64,000 nucleotides of DNA. Origin: Leifsonia sp. Leaf264 (GTDB lineage Bacteria; Actinomycetota; Actinomycetes; Actinomycetales; Microbacteriaceae). The notes beneath the pieces are model-generated. The model had not been told where the DNA came from, ran no database searches, and worked only from the letters and a program-made list of their open reading frames with translations. A program made the position numbers and the translations under genes. The stretch lies in NCBI RefSeq assembly GCF_001422325.1, contig NZ_LMMR01000006.1, forward strand, positions 372,001 to 436,000. Reading direction: 5' to 3'. Shown here piece after piece: positions 8,761 to 16,521 of this stretch; within the stretch, counting starts at the first letter, position 1; every line of letters begins with the position of its first letter.

Positions 8761-8766
8761 TAGACT
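8761..8766 (+). promoter_or_regulatory. Leaderless promoter -10 (TAGACT)
   Basis: TAGACT is followed by six bases and the ATG at 8773; no Shine-Dalgarno is present. Confidence 0.55.
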
Positions 8767-8772
8767 CGACCG

Positions 8773-9486
8773 ATGCCAGCCGCACCTGACGATTCCGTGC
8801 TCGACCACCCCGTCCTCTCCGCCCTCATCGGGCACCAGGCCCATCTCGCCATCGGCTTCGGCAGCGCCGTCGCGTTCGACCGCGAGATCTCGCCGTTCGT
8901 GGGCTCCCGGCTCGACGGTCCCGACGCCTACGCCGACCTGGCGGTCCTGCTCGGCCCCGGCGGCACCGGCGCCGTCGCGGGCACGCCGCTCCCTCTCCCC
9001 GCCGACTGGACCGAGACCTTCCGCATCGTCGGCTACCAGATGGTGGGCTGGGATCTCGCCGAGCGGCTCCGCGCGGCGGGCACCCCGGCCACCGACCCCG
9101 ACGTCGTCGAGCTTGATTCGCACGACGCTCCGGCCATGCTCGAGCTCGCCACCCGCACCCGACCCGGTCCCTTCGGGCCGCGCACCGGGGAGCTCGGCCG
9201 CTATGTCGGCATCCGCGACGGCGGCACCCTCGTCGCGATGGCGGGCGAGCGGATGCATCCTCCGGGCTTCACCGAGGTGAGCGCCGTCTGCACCGATGAC
9301 GCCTATCGGGGCCGCGGCTACGCCGGGCGCCTCATCGAAGCGGTAGCGCGCGGCATCGTCGCCCGCGGCGAGGTGCCCATCCTGCACGTGGCCGGCGACA
9401 ACGTCGGCGCGGTCCGCCTGTACGAGAAGCTCGGCTTCACCATTCGACGCGACATCACCTTCGTCGGCGTGCAGGCGCCGCAGTAG
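8773..9486 (+). CDS. GNAT-family N-acetyltransferase (FR47-like)
   Basis: A 237-residue protein whose second half is a GNAT domain. The acetyl-CoA-binding segment DDAYRGRGYAGRL is at about residues 178-190, followed by HVAGDNVGAVRLYEKLGF, the usual last motif. The N-terminal ~100 residues are a less conserved extension, as in the FR47-like/DUF group. It would acetylate a small-molecule or protein amine; the acceptor is unknown. Start at 8773 follows a TAGACT element six bases upstream. Confidence 0.9.
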   Translation: MPAAPDDSVLDHPVLSALIGHQAHLAIGFGSAVAFDREISPFVGSRLDGPDAYADLAVLLGPGGTGAVAGTPLPLPADWTETFRIVGYQMVGWDLAERLRAAGTPATDPDVVELDSHDAPAMLELATRTRPGPFGPRTGELGRYVGIRDGGTLVAMAGERMHPPGFTEVSAVCTDDAYRGRGYAGRLIEAVARGIVARGEVPILHVAGDNVGAVRLYEKLGFTIRRDITFVGVQAPQ

Positions 9487-9507
9487 CGCGACCGAGCGCG
9501 ACGTCGC

Positions 9508-10314
9508 TCAGTCGGCGACGACGACCACCTCCACGCCCGCCGCCCTGATGCGTTCGAGCTCGGCGGCGTCGGCGCTGCTGTCGGTGACGAGCACGGCCAC
9601 CTGGCCGAGGTCGGCCATCCGGGCGAGGGCGACCCGGCCGATCTTGGAGCCGTCGGCGACCACGATCGTGCGCTGCGCCTTCATCACCATGGCGTGATTG
9701 GTGCGCGCCTCGGTCTCGTCGTGGGTGGTGACCCCGGATGCCGCCGAGATGCCGTCGGCCCCCAGGATGGCCGTGCCCACGTTCACCGCCGTGAAAGTGC
9801 CCTCGGCGAGCACGCCGACCAACTCGAGCGACTGCGGCCGCAGGATGCCGCCCGTCATGACCACCTTCAGCTGCGGATGGTTCGCGACCAGTCCGGCGAT
9901 GGTGAGCGAGTTGGTCACGATGGTCAGGTCGGGATGGCGCACCAGCTCCCGCGCCACGCTCGCCGTCGTCGTGCCGCCGGAGAGCGCGACAGCGTGCCTG
10001 CCCTGCGGCAGCAGCTCGGCCGTGGTGCGGGCGATGCGGCGCTTGGCGTCCTGGAACCTGGTGTCGCGAAGCGCGACCGGCAGTTCGGTGCCGTGATCGA
10101 GAATCGTCGCGCCGCCGTGGGTGCGCAGCAGCAGCTTCTGCTCGGCGAGCACGGCCAGGTCGCGTCGGGCCGTGGCCGGCGAGATGCGCAGGGCGTCGCA
10201 GAGTTCGGCGAGGCCGATGGCGCCGTGTTCGGCGACGAGGTCGAGGATGGCCACCATCCGCTGGGAGCGCTTGCCGGAACCGACTCGCGCGATCGCGGTG
10301 TCAGCAGCAGCCAT
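9508..10314 (-). CDS. DeoR-family transcriptional regulator (sugar metabolism)
   Basis: A 268-residue regulator. The DeoR helix-turn-helix is at the N-terminus (RMVAILDLVAEHGAIGLAEL, then ISPATARRDLAVLAEQ and LLRTHGGA). The effector domain is the DeoRC/isomerase fold with ALSGGTTTASVAREL, TNSLTIAGL and VADGSKIGR. The start at 10314 has GAGGGAA seven bases upstream; a longer form from 10374 (GTG) is possible. It is divergent from the aldolase/SIS/kinase genes and is their likely repressor, responding to a sugar phosphate as is usual for the family. Confidence 0.9.
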   Translation of the reverse strand: MAAADTAIARVGSGKRSQRMVAILDLVAEHGAIGLAELCDALRISPATARRDLAVLAEQKLLLRTHGGATILDHGTELPVALRDTRFQDAKRRIARTTAELLPQGRHAVALSGGTTTASVARELVRHPDLTIVTNSLTIAGLVANHPQLKVVMTGGILRPQSLELVGVLAEGTFTAVNVGTAILGADGISAASGVTTHDETEARTNHAMVMKAQRTIVVADGSKIGRVALARMADLGQVAVLVTDSSADAAELERIRAAGVEVVVVAD

Positions 10315-10479
10315 CGTGAAGATTCCCTCGGTCGTCATCGATCGAGCCAGCACCCGATCACTCAGAATGATCACTTTACCTCGGAGTGCTCAGCAAGTTG
10401 CGCGCTTCGCTCAATCCCGAGATGATCGATCCATGCTTCCCATCGTCCTCCCCGGCGGTCGGTTCGGGTCGGCTCCGCT

Positions 10480-11334
10480 GTGAGCCTGGCCTCGACCCGC
10501 ACGCTCGTCGACGACGCAGCCGAGCGCGGCACCGCTGTGCCTGCGTTCAACGCGATCACCCTCGATCACGCCGAGGCCATCGTCGCCGGAGCGGAGCAGG
10601 CGGAGTGCGGCGTGCTCCTGCAGCTGAGCGAGAACGCCATCGCGTGGCACGGCGCTCCCGAGCCGATGCTCGCGGCCTGCCGCGAACTCGCCCTCGCGGC
10701 ATCCGTCCCCGTCGGAATCCATCTCGACCACATCGAGGACGACGAACTGGTCGAACGGATGCTGCCCCGCGCCGCCGAGTTCGGGGTCGGATCGATCATG
10801 TACGACGCCTCGAGGCTCGACTACGCCGCCAACGTGCGCGCGACCACGGCCCTCGCCCGCCGCGCCCAACAGCTCGGCCTCTGGGTCGAGGCCGAGCTCG
10901 GCGAGATCGGCGGCAAGGATGGCGCCCACGCTCCAGGCGTGCGCACGCACCCCGACGAGGCGCGTGCCTTCGTCGAAGCGACGGGCGTCGACGGCCTGGC
11001 CGTGGCCGTCGGCAGCTCGCACGCCATGCGCGAGCGCAGCGCCAGGCTCGACATCGCCCTCATCCGGGAGCTCGCGCTGCGGGTCTCCGCCCCTCTCGTG
11101 CTGCACGGGTCGTCGGGGGTGTCCGACGCCGTGATCGCGGATGCCGTCAGCGCCGGCATCCGCAAGGTGAACGTGGGCACGGCGATCACCATCGCCGGAA
11201 CCGCCGCCCTGCGCACCTCGCTCGCCGAGCAGCCCGACGCCGTCGATCCGCGGAAGTACTCCGGCGCGTCACGCGCGCAGACGGCGGCGCTGGTGGCGCA
11301 GCTGTGCGGGGTCATCGCCGGCACCGCGCTGTGA
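10480..11334 (+). CDS. Class II fructose/tagatose-bisphosphate aldolase family protein
   Basis: A 284-residue zinc aldolase. The GTG at 10480 directly precedes the usual N-terminus. The sequence shows AVPAFNAITLDHAEAIV, the Zn-ligand region GIHLDHIEDDEL, EAELGEIGGKDG, LAVAVGSSHA and the phosphate-binding LHGSSGVSDA followed by GIRKVNVGTAI. Members of this size include KbaY/GatY/AgaZ, which cleave tagatose-1,6-bisphosphate, and FbaA-like forms. The neighbouring SIS protein and PfkB kinase favour a tagatose or amino-sugar pathway. Substrate not proven. Confidence 0.9.
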   Translation: MSLASTRTLVDDAAERGTAVPAFNAITLDHAEAIVAGAEQAECGVLLQLSENAIAWHGAPEPMLAACRELALAASVPVGIHLDHIEDDELVERMLPRAAEFGVGSIMYDASRLDYAANVRATTALARRAQQLGLWVEAELGEIGGKDGAHAPGVRTHPDEARAFVEATGVDGLAVAVGSSHAMRERSARLDIALIRELALRVSAPLVLHGSSGVSDAVIADAVSAGIRKVNVGTAITIAGTAALRTSLAEQPDAVDPRKYSGASRAQTAALVAQLCGVIAGTAL

Positions 11335-11430
11335 TGCCCCGCATCCGTTGCCAGACCGTCACAACGAACCGAAGATGAACCCACACCGCGGCGCGATCGC
11401 TCGCCCGCTCGAACCAGCAGGAGTCACCAC

Positions 11431-12306
11431 GTGATCACGTCCCAGGAGATCGCCAGCCAGCCGGCGATCTGGCGCGAAGCCCTCACCCGCATTCCCGAGG
11501 CGACCGAGCTCCTCGCCCGACCGGGCGAGCGCGTTCTCGTCATCGGATGCGGCACCTCCGCGTTCGTGGCCGAGTCCTTCGCAGCCCTCCGCGAAGCGGC
11601 CGGGCTCGGCGAGACCGATGCCGCCTACGCCTCGGAGCCCCGGGTCTGGCGTCCGTACGACGCCGTGATCGCGCTGACCCGCTCGGGCACGACCACCGAG
11701 GTCGCCGACGCTCTGCGCGCCGTGCCGGCCGGCGTGCGCACCATCGCCGTCACCGGGGTCGCCGACTCCCCCGTCGCCGACCTCTGCGACGACGTGCTGC
11801 TGCTCGACTTCGCCGACGAGGAGTCCGTCGTGCAGACCCGGTTCCCGACGACCTTCCTCATCCTCGCCCGCGCCGCCCTGGGCGAAGACGTCTCGGCGCT
11901 GCCCGACCAGGCGCACGCCGTGCTCGAGGCTCCCCTGCCCATCGACGTCGCTCCGCTCGAGCACTTCGTCTACCTCGGCACCGGCTGGACCTACGGGCTC
12001 GCCCAGGAGGCCGCCCTCAAGATCCGCGAGGCCGCCCAGGCCTGGGCGGAGTCCTACCCCCTCCTCGACTACAGGCACGGCCCGCTCGCCGTCGCCGGCG
12101 ACGGCTCGCTGGTGTGGATGCTCGGTCGCAGCGACGCCGACCTGGCCGACGACATCCGTCGCACCGGGGCGGCTGTGCTCACGGCGACCAGCGACCCGCT
12201 CATCGAGCTGGCCCAGGCGCAACGCCTCGCCGTGGCCGTCGCCGAACTGCGTGGTCTCAACCCCGACACTCCGCGCCACCTCACCCGCTCCATCGTCCTC
12301 GACTGA
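11431..12306 (+). CDS. SIS-domain sugar-phosphate isomerase/deaminase (AgaS/GlmS-like)
   Basis: A 291-residue protein made of two SIS domains, like the isomerase half of GlmS and AgaS. It shows IGCGTSAFVAESFAAL, ALTRSGTTTEVADALRA, then LGTGWTYGLAQEAALKIREA and the family-typical DYRHGPLAV. AgaS-type proteins deaminate and isomerise galactosamine-6-phosphate to tagatose-6-phosphate. The GTG start follows CAGGAG. Between aldolase and PfkB kinase this reaction would make biochemical sense, but glucosamine-6-phosphate cannot be excluded. Confidence 0.88.
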   Translation: MITSQEIASQPAIWREALTRIPEATELLARPGERVLVIGCGTSAFVAESFAALREAAGLGETDAAYASEPRVWRPYDAVIALTRSGTTTEVADALRAVPAGVRTIAVTGVADSPVADLCDDVLLLDFADEESVVQTRFPTTFLILARAALGEDVSALPDQAHAVLEAPLPIDVAPLEHFVYLGTGWTYGLAQEAALKIREAAQAWAESYPLLDYRHGPLAVAGDGSLVWMLGRSDADLADDIRRTGAAVLTATSDPLIELAQAQRLAVAVAELRGLNPDTPRHLTRSIVLD

Positions 12307-12346
12307 CGCGCGCCCGGCTGACGCGCGCACCCGGCAGGCCAGACAG

Positions 12347-13279
12347 ATGATCCGCACCCTCGGCTTCAGCCCGTCGCTCGACGTGGTCTACATCGTCGAC
12401 GCCGTGACGGTCGGCGCCATCCATCGGCCGAGCCGGGTGCTGCGCTCGGCCGGCGGCAAGTCGCTCAACGTCGCCCGCGCTCTCGCGACCCTGGGGCGAC
12501 CGGCGGCAGCGATCGTGCCGCTCGGCGGGCGCATCGGCGAGGTCATCGTCGACCTGCTCGCCCAGACGCCGATCGAGCTGACGGCCGTGCCGACGGCGGA
12601 CGAGACGCGCATGTGCGTGACCGCCGCGGCATCCGGAGCCCTCACCGAGTTCTACGAGCGGGCACCGACCCCGAGCCCCGACGCCGTCGCGGCGATCATC
12701 GCGCACGTCGATGCCGTACCGGCCGGAGACGTGCTCGCGATCTCGGGGGCGATCCCCGACGGGCTCGACGTCGCTGCCGTCGTCGCCGCTCTGGCACGCT
12801 GCACGGAACGCGGGGTGCGGGTCGCCGTCGACGTGCACGGCCCCGCCCTCGGCGCCATCATCGGCGGAGCGCATCCGTGGATCGTCAAGGTCAATCGCAG
12901 CGAAGCGGCTCCCATCACCGGCCTGCCGGAATCCGCCGAGCTGGCCGCCCACGCCGCCGGCCTGCAGCGGGTCGGAGCCGGCCTCGTGGTGCTGACGGAC
13001 GGTGCCGACGGATCATTCGCGACCGATTCCGCCGGCCGCAGCTGGCGCGCGACCTCGACCCGTGCTCCCGGAGCCTTCCCCGTCGGCAGCGGCGACTGCT
13101 TCTTCGCCGGCCTCCTGGCCGAGCTCGTTGACGGCACCGGCATCCCGCAGGCCCTCCGCATCGCCGCCGCGTGCGGAACCGCGAATGCGGAGGCGCCAGG
13201 TACGGCCACCTTCGACCTCGCCACGGTCGAGGCGTGCCTCGCCGCGACCCTCGTGCGCGAGGGCGACTCCGCCGGCTGA
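12347..13279 (+). CDS. PfkB-family kinase (1-phosphofructokinase/tagatose-6-phosphate kinase type)
   Basis: A 310-residue ribokinase-fold kinase. The N-terminus TLGFSPSLDVVYIV and the GGKSLNVARALATLG substrate loop are of the LacC/FruK subgroup. The C-terminal ATP/anion motif GAFPVGSGDCFFAG contains the catalytic Asp. It would phosphorylate a ketose-6-phosphate (tagatose-6-P) to the bisphosphate used by the upstream aldolase. It ends 28 bases before the convergent phosphoesterase. The ATG at 12347 is the first in-frame codon giving the canonical start; the ribosome site is weak. Confidence 0.9.
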   Translation: MIRTLGFSPSLDVVYIVDAVTVGAIHRPSRVLRSAGGKSLNVARALATLGRPAAAIVPLGGRIGEVIVDLLAQTPIELTAVPTADETRMCVTAAASGALTEFYERAPTPSPDAVAAIIAHVDAVPAGDVLAISGAIPDGLDVAAVVAALARCTERGVRVAVDVHGPALGAIIGGAHPWIVKVNRSEAAPITGLPESAELAAHAAGLQRVGAGLVVLTDGADGSFATDSAGRSWRATSTRAPGAFPVGSGDCFFAGLLAELVDGTGIPQALRIAAACGTANAEAPGTATFDLATVEACLAATLVREGDSAG

Positions 13280-13307
13280 CGCACGCGCCCACTCAGGCAG
13301 CCGGCGC

Positions 13308-13832
13308 TCAGCGCTCGACCGGCACCAGCTCCACGTCGCGCAGCGTTCCGGCTTCAGCCACCGCCGTCATCATCGTGCACACGGGTTGGCGGCGGCGATC
13401 CGTCGGCGACCCCGGATTGAGCAGACGGATGCGGCCCGGCGTCGTCGTGTCCCACGGGATGTGGCTGTGCCCGAACACCAGCACGTCGAGCGCTCCGCCG
13501 TCTCCGCTGCCGCCGCCGTAGGCAGCGTCCATCCGCGCTTCGCGTCCCGTCGCGGCACCGGTCTCGTGCACCACGCCGAATCGGAGACCCTCGATCTCGA
13601 TCCGAGCCACCTCGGGGAGGCGGGCGCGCAATGCCGGTCCGTCGTTGTTGCCGTACACGCCCACCAGTCGCGCCGCCCGGGCCTCGATGGCGTCGAGGGT
13701 GGCGACGTCGACCCAGTCGCCGGCGTGGATGACGATGTGGGCGGAGTCGATCGCCTGCCAGACGGCATCAGGCAGGCGGCGGGCCCGAGCCGGCAGGTGC
13801 GTGTCGGAGATGAGCAGCATCCGTGTGACCAT
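13308..13832 (-). CDS. YfcE/MJ0936-type metallophosphoesterase
   Basis: A 174-residue calcineurin-like phosphodiesterase. Metal motifs in order: ISDTHL (8-13), GDWVD, GNND, VVHE and GHSHIP. Small single-domain form typical of YfcE. The start may instead be the ATG at residue 5 (MLLISDTH). Substrate unknown. It converges with the PfkB gene and is separated from the SRPBCC gene upstream by a strong hairpin. Confidence 0.9.
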   Translation of the reverse strand: MVTRMLLISDTHLPARARRLPDAVWQAIDSAHIVIHAGDWVDVATLDAIEARAARLVGVYGNNDGPALRARLPEVARIEIEGLRFGVVHETGAATGREARMDAAYGGGSGDGGALDVLVFGHSHIPWDTTTPGRIRLLNPGSPTDRRRQPVCTMMTAVAEAGTLRDVELVPVER

Positions 13833-13874
13833 GCCCCATCTTCGCCCTTCGCCCCATCGTCTCGCTGGTACGCA

Positions 13875-13905
13875 GCAGCGCCGCCCGGATGCCGGACGGC
13901 GCTGC
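13875..13905 (-). terminator. Hairpin terminator after SRPBCC gene
   Basis: Fourteen-base arms (13875-13888 and 13892-13905) with one mismatch and a three-base loop lie between the stop of the SRPBCC gene at 13927 and the next minus-strand gene at 13832. Confidence 0.6.
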
Positions 13906-13926
13906 GATGCTGAACGAACGAGGCGG

Positions 13927-14379
13927 CTACGCGACCTCGCCGCGCCAGGCTCCGCCGGCCGTGCCCTGCTTCTCGATGAGCTCCTTGAAGTTCTCGAGGT
14001 CCTTCTTCACGGCGCGCGAGTCGAAGCCGAGCGCCGATCCGACCTTCTCGGCCGCTCCGGTCGGCTCCCAGTCGAGCTGCACGGTGACCCGGCTGGTGAG
14101 GTCGCTGAGGCGGTGGAACGTCACGACGCCGGCGTGGTTCACCTCGCCGTCCGTGCTGTTCCACGCGACACGCTCGTCGGGGTGCTGCTCGGTGATCTCG
14201 GTGTCGAACTCGCGGGTCTGGCCCGCGATGGTGACGGTCCAGTGGCTGTGGGTGTCGTCGGTCTGCGTGATCGCATCGACGTAGTGCAGGAAGCTGGGGA
14301 ACGACTCGAACTGCGTCCACTGGTTGTACGCAGTCGTCACGGGAACGTCGACGTCGATCGTTTCGATTACCTGGGCCAT
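13927..14379 (-). CDS. SRPBCC/polyketide cyclase family protein
   Basis: A 150-residue START-like lipid/ligand-binding protein. It opens with VIETIDVDVPVTTAYNQWTQFESFPSFLHYV in the sequence, the standard SRPBCC beginning, continues with a TREFDTEITEQHPDERVAWNS strand pair and ends with a long helix (KKDLENFKELIEKQ). The ATG at 14379 is preferred because GGAGGAG precedes it; an upstream start would add 23 unrelated residues. Role unknown. Confidence 0.88.
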   Translation of the reverse strand: MAQVIETIDVDVPVTTAYNQWTQFESFPSFLHYVDAITQTDDTHSHWTVTIAGQTREFDTEITEQHPDERVAWNSTDGEVNHAGVVTFHRLSDLTSRVTVQLDWEPTGAAEKVGSALGFDSRAVKKDLENFKELIEKQGTAGGAWRGEVA

Positions 14380-14543
14380 GGTGTGGCTGTCTCCTCCGGT
14401 TGGTGGTTCATGAGGTCGGTGCACTCGGCACCGGATGCCTCTGCTCACGACGCTACGGACCCATGGCTCGCAGCTTTAGGCCTTGACTTCCCAGCAACGC
14501 GGAGGGGCTGGTGCCCACACGGCCCGAGGACGAGACTCGACTC

Positions 14544-15125
14544 ATGCGTCGCATCTCGGTCACCAACAACATCTCACTCGACGGCGTGATGCAGTCGCCG
14601 ATGTCGGCCGAGGAGGACGACAGGGGCGGCTTCACTCTCGGCGGCTGGGCCGTCGGTGCCGGCGCCGACCCCGAGCTGCAGGCCGAGATGGGCGCCGGCA
14701 TGTCACGCAACGGCGCCATGCTCTTCGGACACCGCACCTACGACGGCATGGCGGCCTTCTGGCCGCACCAGAGCGACGGCAACCCGTTCACCGAACACCT
14801 CAACCGCACCGAGAAGTTCGTCGTCTCCCGCGACCCGTCGCTCGAGTTCGACTGGCAGAACTCCACGCTCGTGGCCGGCGAGGCCGTGCAGACCGTCGCC
14901 GAGCTCAAGGCGAGCGCCGGCGGCGACCTGTCCATCCTCGGCAGCGGCGAGTTGGTGCGGGCACTGGCATCCGCCGGGCTCATCGACGAATACGTGCTCA
15001 TCGTCCATCCGCTCCTGCTCGGATGTGGACAGCGAATGTTCGACGGCGTACGCCAAGACCTGACCCTGCTCAGCAGCCTCACCACGGCGACGGGCATCAC
15101 CCTGGCACGGTATGCGCCGCGCTGA
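14544..15125 (+). CDS. Dihydrofolate reductase-like (RibD C-terminal) family protein
   Basis: A 193-residue reductase-fold protein. It starts RRISVTNNISLDGVMQSP, the usual beginning of the YwjB/RibD-C group, includes FGHRTYDGMAAFWP and LGSGELVRALA with the NADP-binding loop, then LIDEYVLIVHPLLLGCG. The ATG at 14544 is chosen over the GTG at 14511 because family members begin there. Although DHFR-related, this group is mostly of unknown substrate and does not replace folA. Confidence 0.88.
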   Translation: MRRISVTNNISLDGVMQSPMSAEEDDRGGFTLGGWAVGAGADPELQAEMGAGMSRNGAMLFGHRTYDGMAAFWPHQSDGNPFTEHLNRTEKFVVSRDPSLEFDWQNSTLVAGEAVQTVAELKASAGGDLSILGSGELVRALASAGLIDEYVLIVHPLLLGCGQRMFDGVRQDLTLLSSLTTATGITLARYAPR

Positions 15126-15179
15126 CGCCCGGCGTGCTAACGTTCCAGCGATCGTTGTCGTCGTCAGGAGGTGAGACCC

Positions 15180-15239
15180 ATGTACGCAGTATCCACAGTG
15201 GGCGCTCCCCTGAAGTCCACGATCGAGCGACTGAGGTAG
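15180..15239 (+). CDS. Very small ORF (19 aa) behind a perfect Shine-Dalgarno
   Basis: AGGAGGTGA lies six bases before an ATG that opens MYAVSTVGAPLKSTIERLR and then TAG (15237-15239). A possible -10, TAACGT, is about 40 bases upstream. The next gene, a patatin-like protein, begins 46 bases later, so a leader-peptide role is possible. No homology known to me. Confidence 0.5.
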   Translation: MYAVSTVGAPLKSTIERLR

Positions 15240-15285
15240 TCGCAACCCGGAGCGCCCGCCACGCACATCGCGAAAGGCGACTCCC

Positions 15286-16263
15286 ATGAACACATCCTCT
15301 TCCTCTCCTCTGCCCGTGATCGACGCCACCGGGCGGATCCAGCCGGGCCAGCGAGCCCTCGTGCTCGGCGGCGGCGGCTCGACGGGCAACGCCTGGCTGA
15401 TCGGCGTGATCGCCGGCCTGTTCGAGGCCGGGCTCGACGTGACGACGGCCGACCTGACCATCGGCACCTCAGCCGGCGCGACAGCGGCGGCCCAGCTGGC
15501 CGGAGCGACTCCGACCGAGCTGCTCGCCGCCGTGCTGGACGCGCCGCCCCTGCAGCGGCCCGCGCCGGCCGCACCGGCACCCGCCGCACCCGCACCTGCC
15601 GCACCGGCACCCGCCGCACCCGTCGCCGCGAACCCGGTGGCCGACCATCTCGAACGATTCCGCCGAATCATCGCGGAATCCGACGACCTGGCCGACATGC
15701 GCCGCACGATCGGCGCCACTGCTCTCGCGAGGGACGCGGAGACGGATGGCTCCGGCTCCGCGCGCTGGCGCGCCATCGTCGCCGCCCGCCTGCCCGGGCA
15801 GCTGTGGCCGGAGCGGACGACCCTCATCACGGCAGTCGACGCCGTCACCGGTGAGCCCGTCGTCTTCGACGGCCGCAGCGGAGTCGACCTGGTCGACGCC
15901 GTCGCCGCCAGCACCTCGGGCGGCGGCTCCGCGTACGCCATCGGCGACGGCCGGTACATCGACGGCGGCTACAGGGCCAACGCCGAGAACGCCGACCTGG
16001 CGGCGGGCTTCGCCCGCGTACTGGTGCTGTCACCGCTCGGCGGCAGGTCGCTGCATCCGTTCGCGTGGGGCACGCACCTGGCCACCCAGGTCGATGCCCT
16101 CCGCGCCGGCGGCAGCACCGTCGAGACTGTGGTTCCCGACGATGAGGCCGATCACCTGTTCGGCGGCAACGCCATGAATCCATCGCTCCGCCCGGCCGCC
16201 GCCCGAGCCGGTCTCGAACAGGGTCGAGCTCTCGCCGAGAGCCTCACCGCCTTCTGGCGCTGA
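15286..16263 (+). CDS. Patatin-like phospholipase family protein with Pro-Ala repeat insert
   Basis: A 325-residue paralogue of the 6042-6881 protein. It has oxyanion loop GGGGSTGN, nucleophile motif GTSAG and catalytic DGG (RYIDGGYRAN). Between the nucleophile half and the next helix is a low-complexity insert of repeated APAAP units (about residues 91-112). Its DNA is a tandem repeat, so its length may vary between strains. The ribosome site AAAGG precedes ATG 15286. No signal peptide. A leader-type micro-ORF lies just upstream. Substrate unknown. Confidence 0.88.
   Translation: MNTSSSSPLPVIDATGRIQPGQRALVLGGGGSTGNAWLIGVIAGLFEAGLDVTTADLTIGTSAGATAAAQLAGATPTELLAAVLDAPPLQRPAPAAPAPAAPAPAAPAPAAPVAANPVADHLERFRRIIAESDDLADMRRTIGATALARDAETDGSGSARWRAIVAARLPGQLWPERTTLITAVDAVTGEPVVFDGRSGVDLVDAVAASTSGGGSAYAIGDGRYIDGGYRANAENADLAAGFARVLVLSPLGGRSLHPFAWGTHLATQVDALRAGGSTVETVVPDDEADHLFGGNAMNPSLRPAAARAGLEQGRALAESLTAFWR
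15562..15621 (+). repeat. Tandem Pro/Ala-coding repeat
   Basis: Imperfect 12-15 base units of the form GCACCGGCACCCGCC encode the APAAP insert of the patatin-like protein. The boundaries are approximate. Confidence 0.6.
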
Positions 16264-16331
16264 CCCACGCGAGGCCGGTCGAGACCACTCGGCCGGCCTC
16301 CACGAGCGCGGGCCCGGCCTCGCGCTTGCAC

Positions 16332-16349
16332 GCCGGACCCCCATCCGGC
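16332..16349 (+). terminator. Short hairpin after patatin-like gene
   Basis: GCCGGA and TCCGGC pair around a six-base loop, 69 bases after the stop at 16263. The rest of 16264-16521 holds one more small hairpin (16399-16413, CGACGC/GCGTCG) and presumably the promoter of the following operon. Confidence 0.4.
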
Positions 16350-16521
16350 CAGCACCCTGACGCCGTGTTACGCGCCCTGAACAACTGTGTCACCGTCCCG
16401 ACGCCGAGCGTCGCGTGAGCTGAACAATCGTCACCACCCGCCTCCGGTGACCTCACCGAGGCAGCCCGATCATCCCCGATCGCGACGACCCAGCCAACGA
16501 CACGACGGACAGGACCCCACG

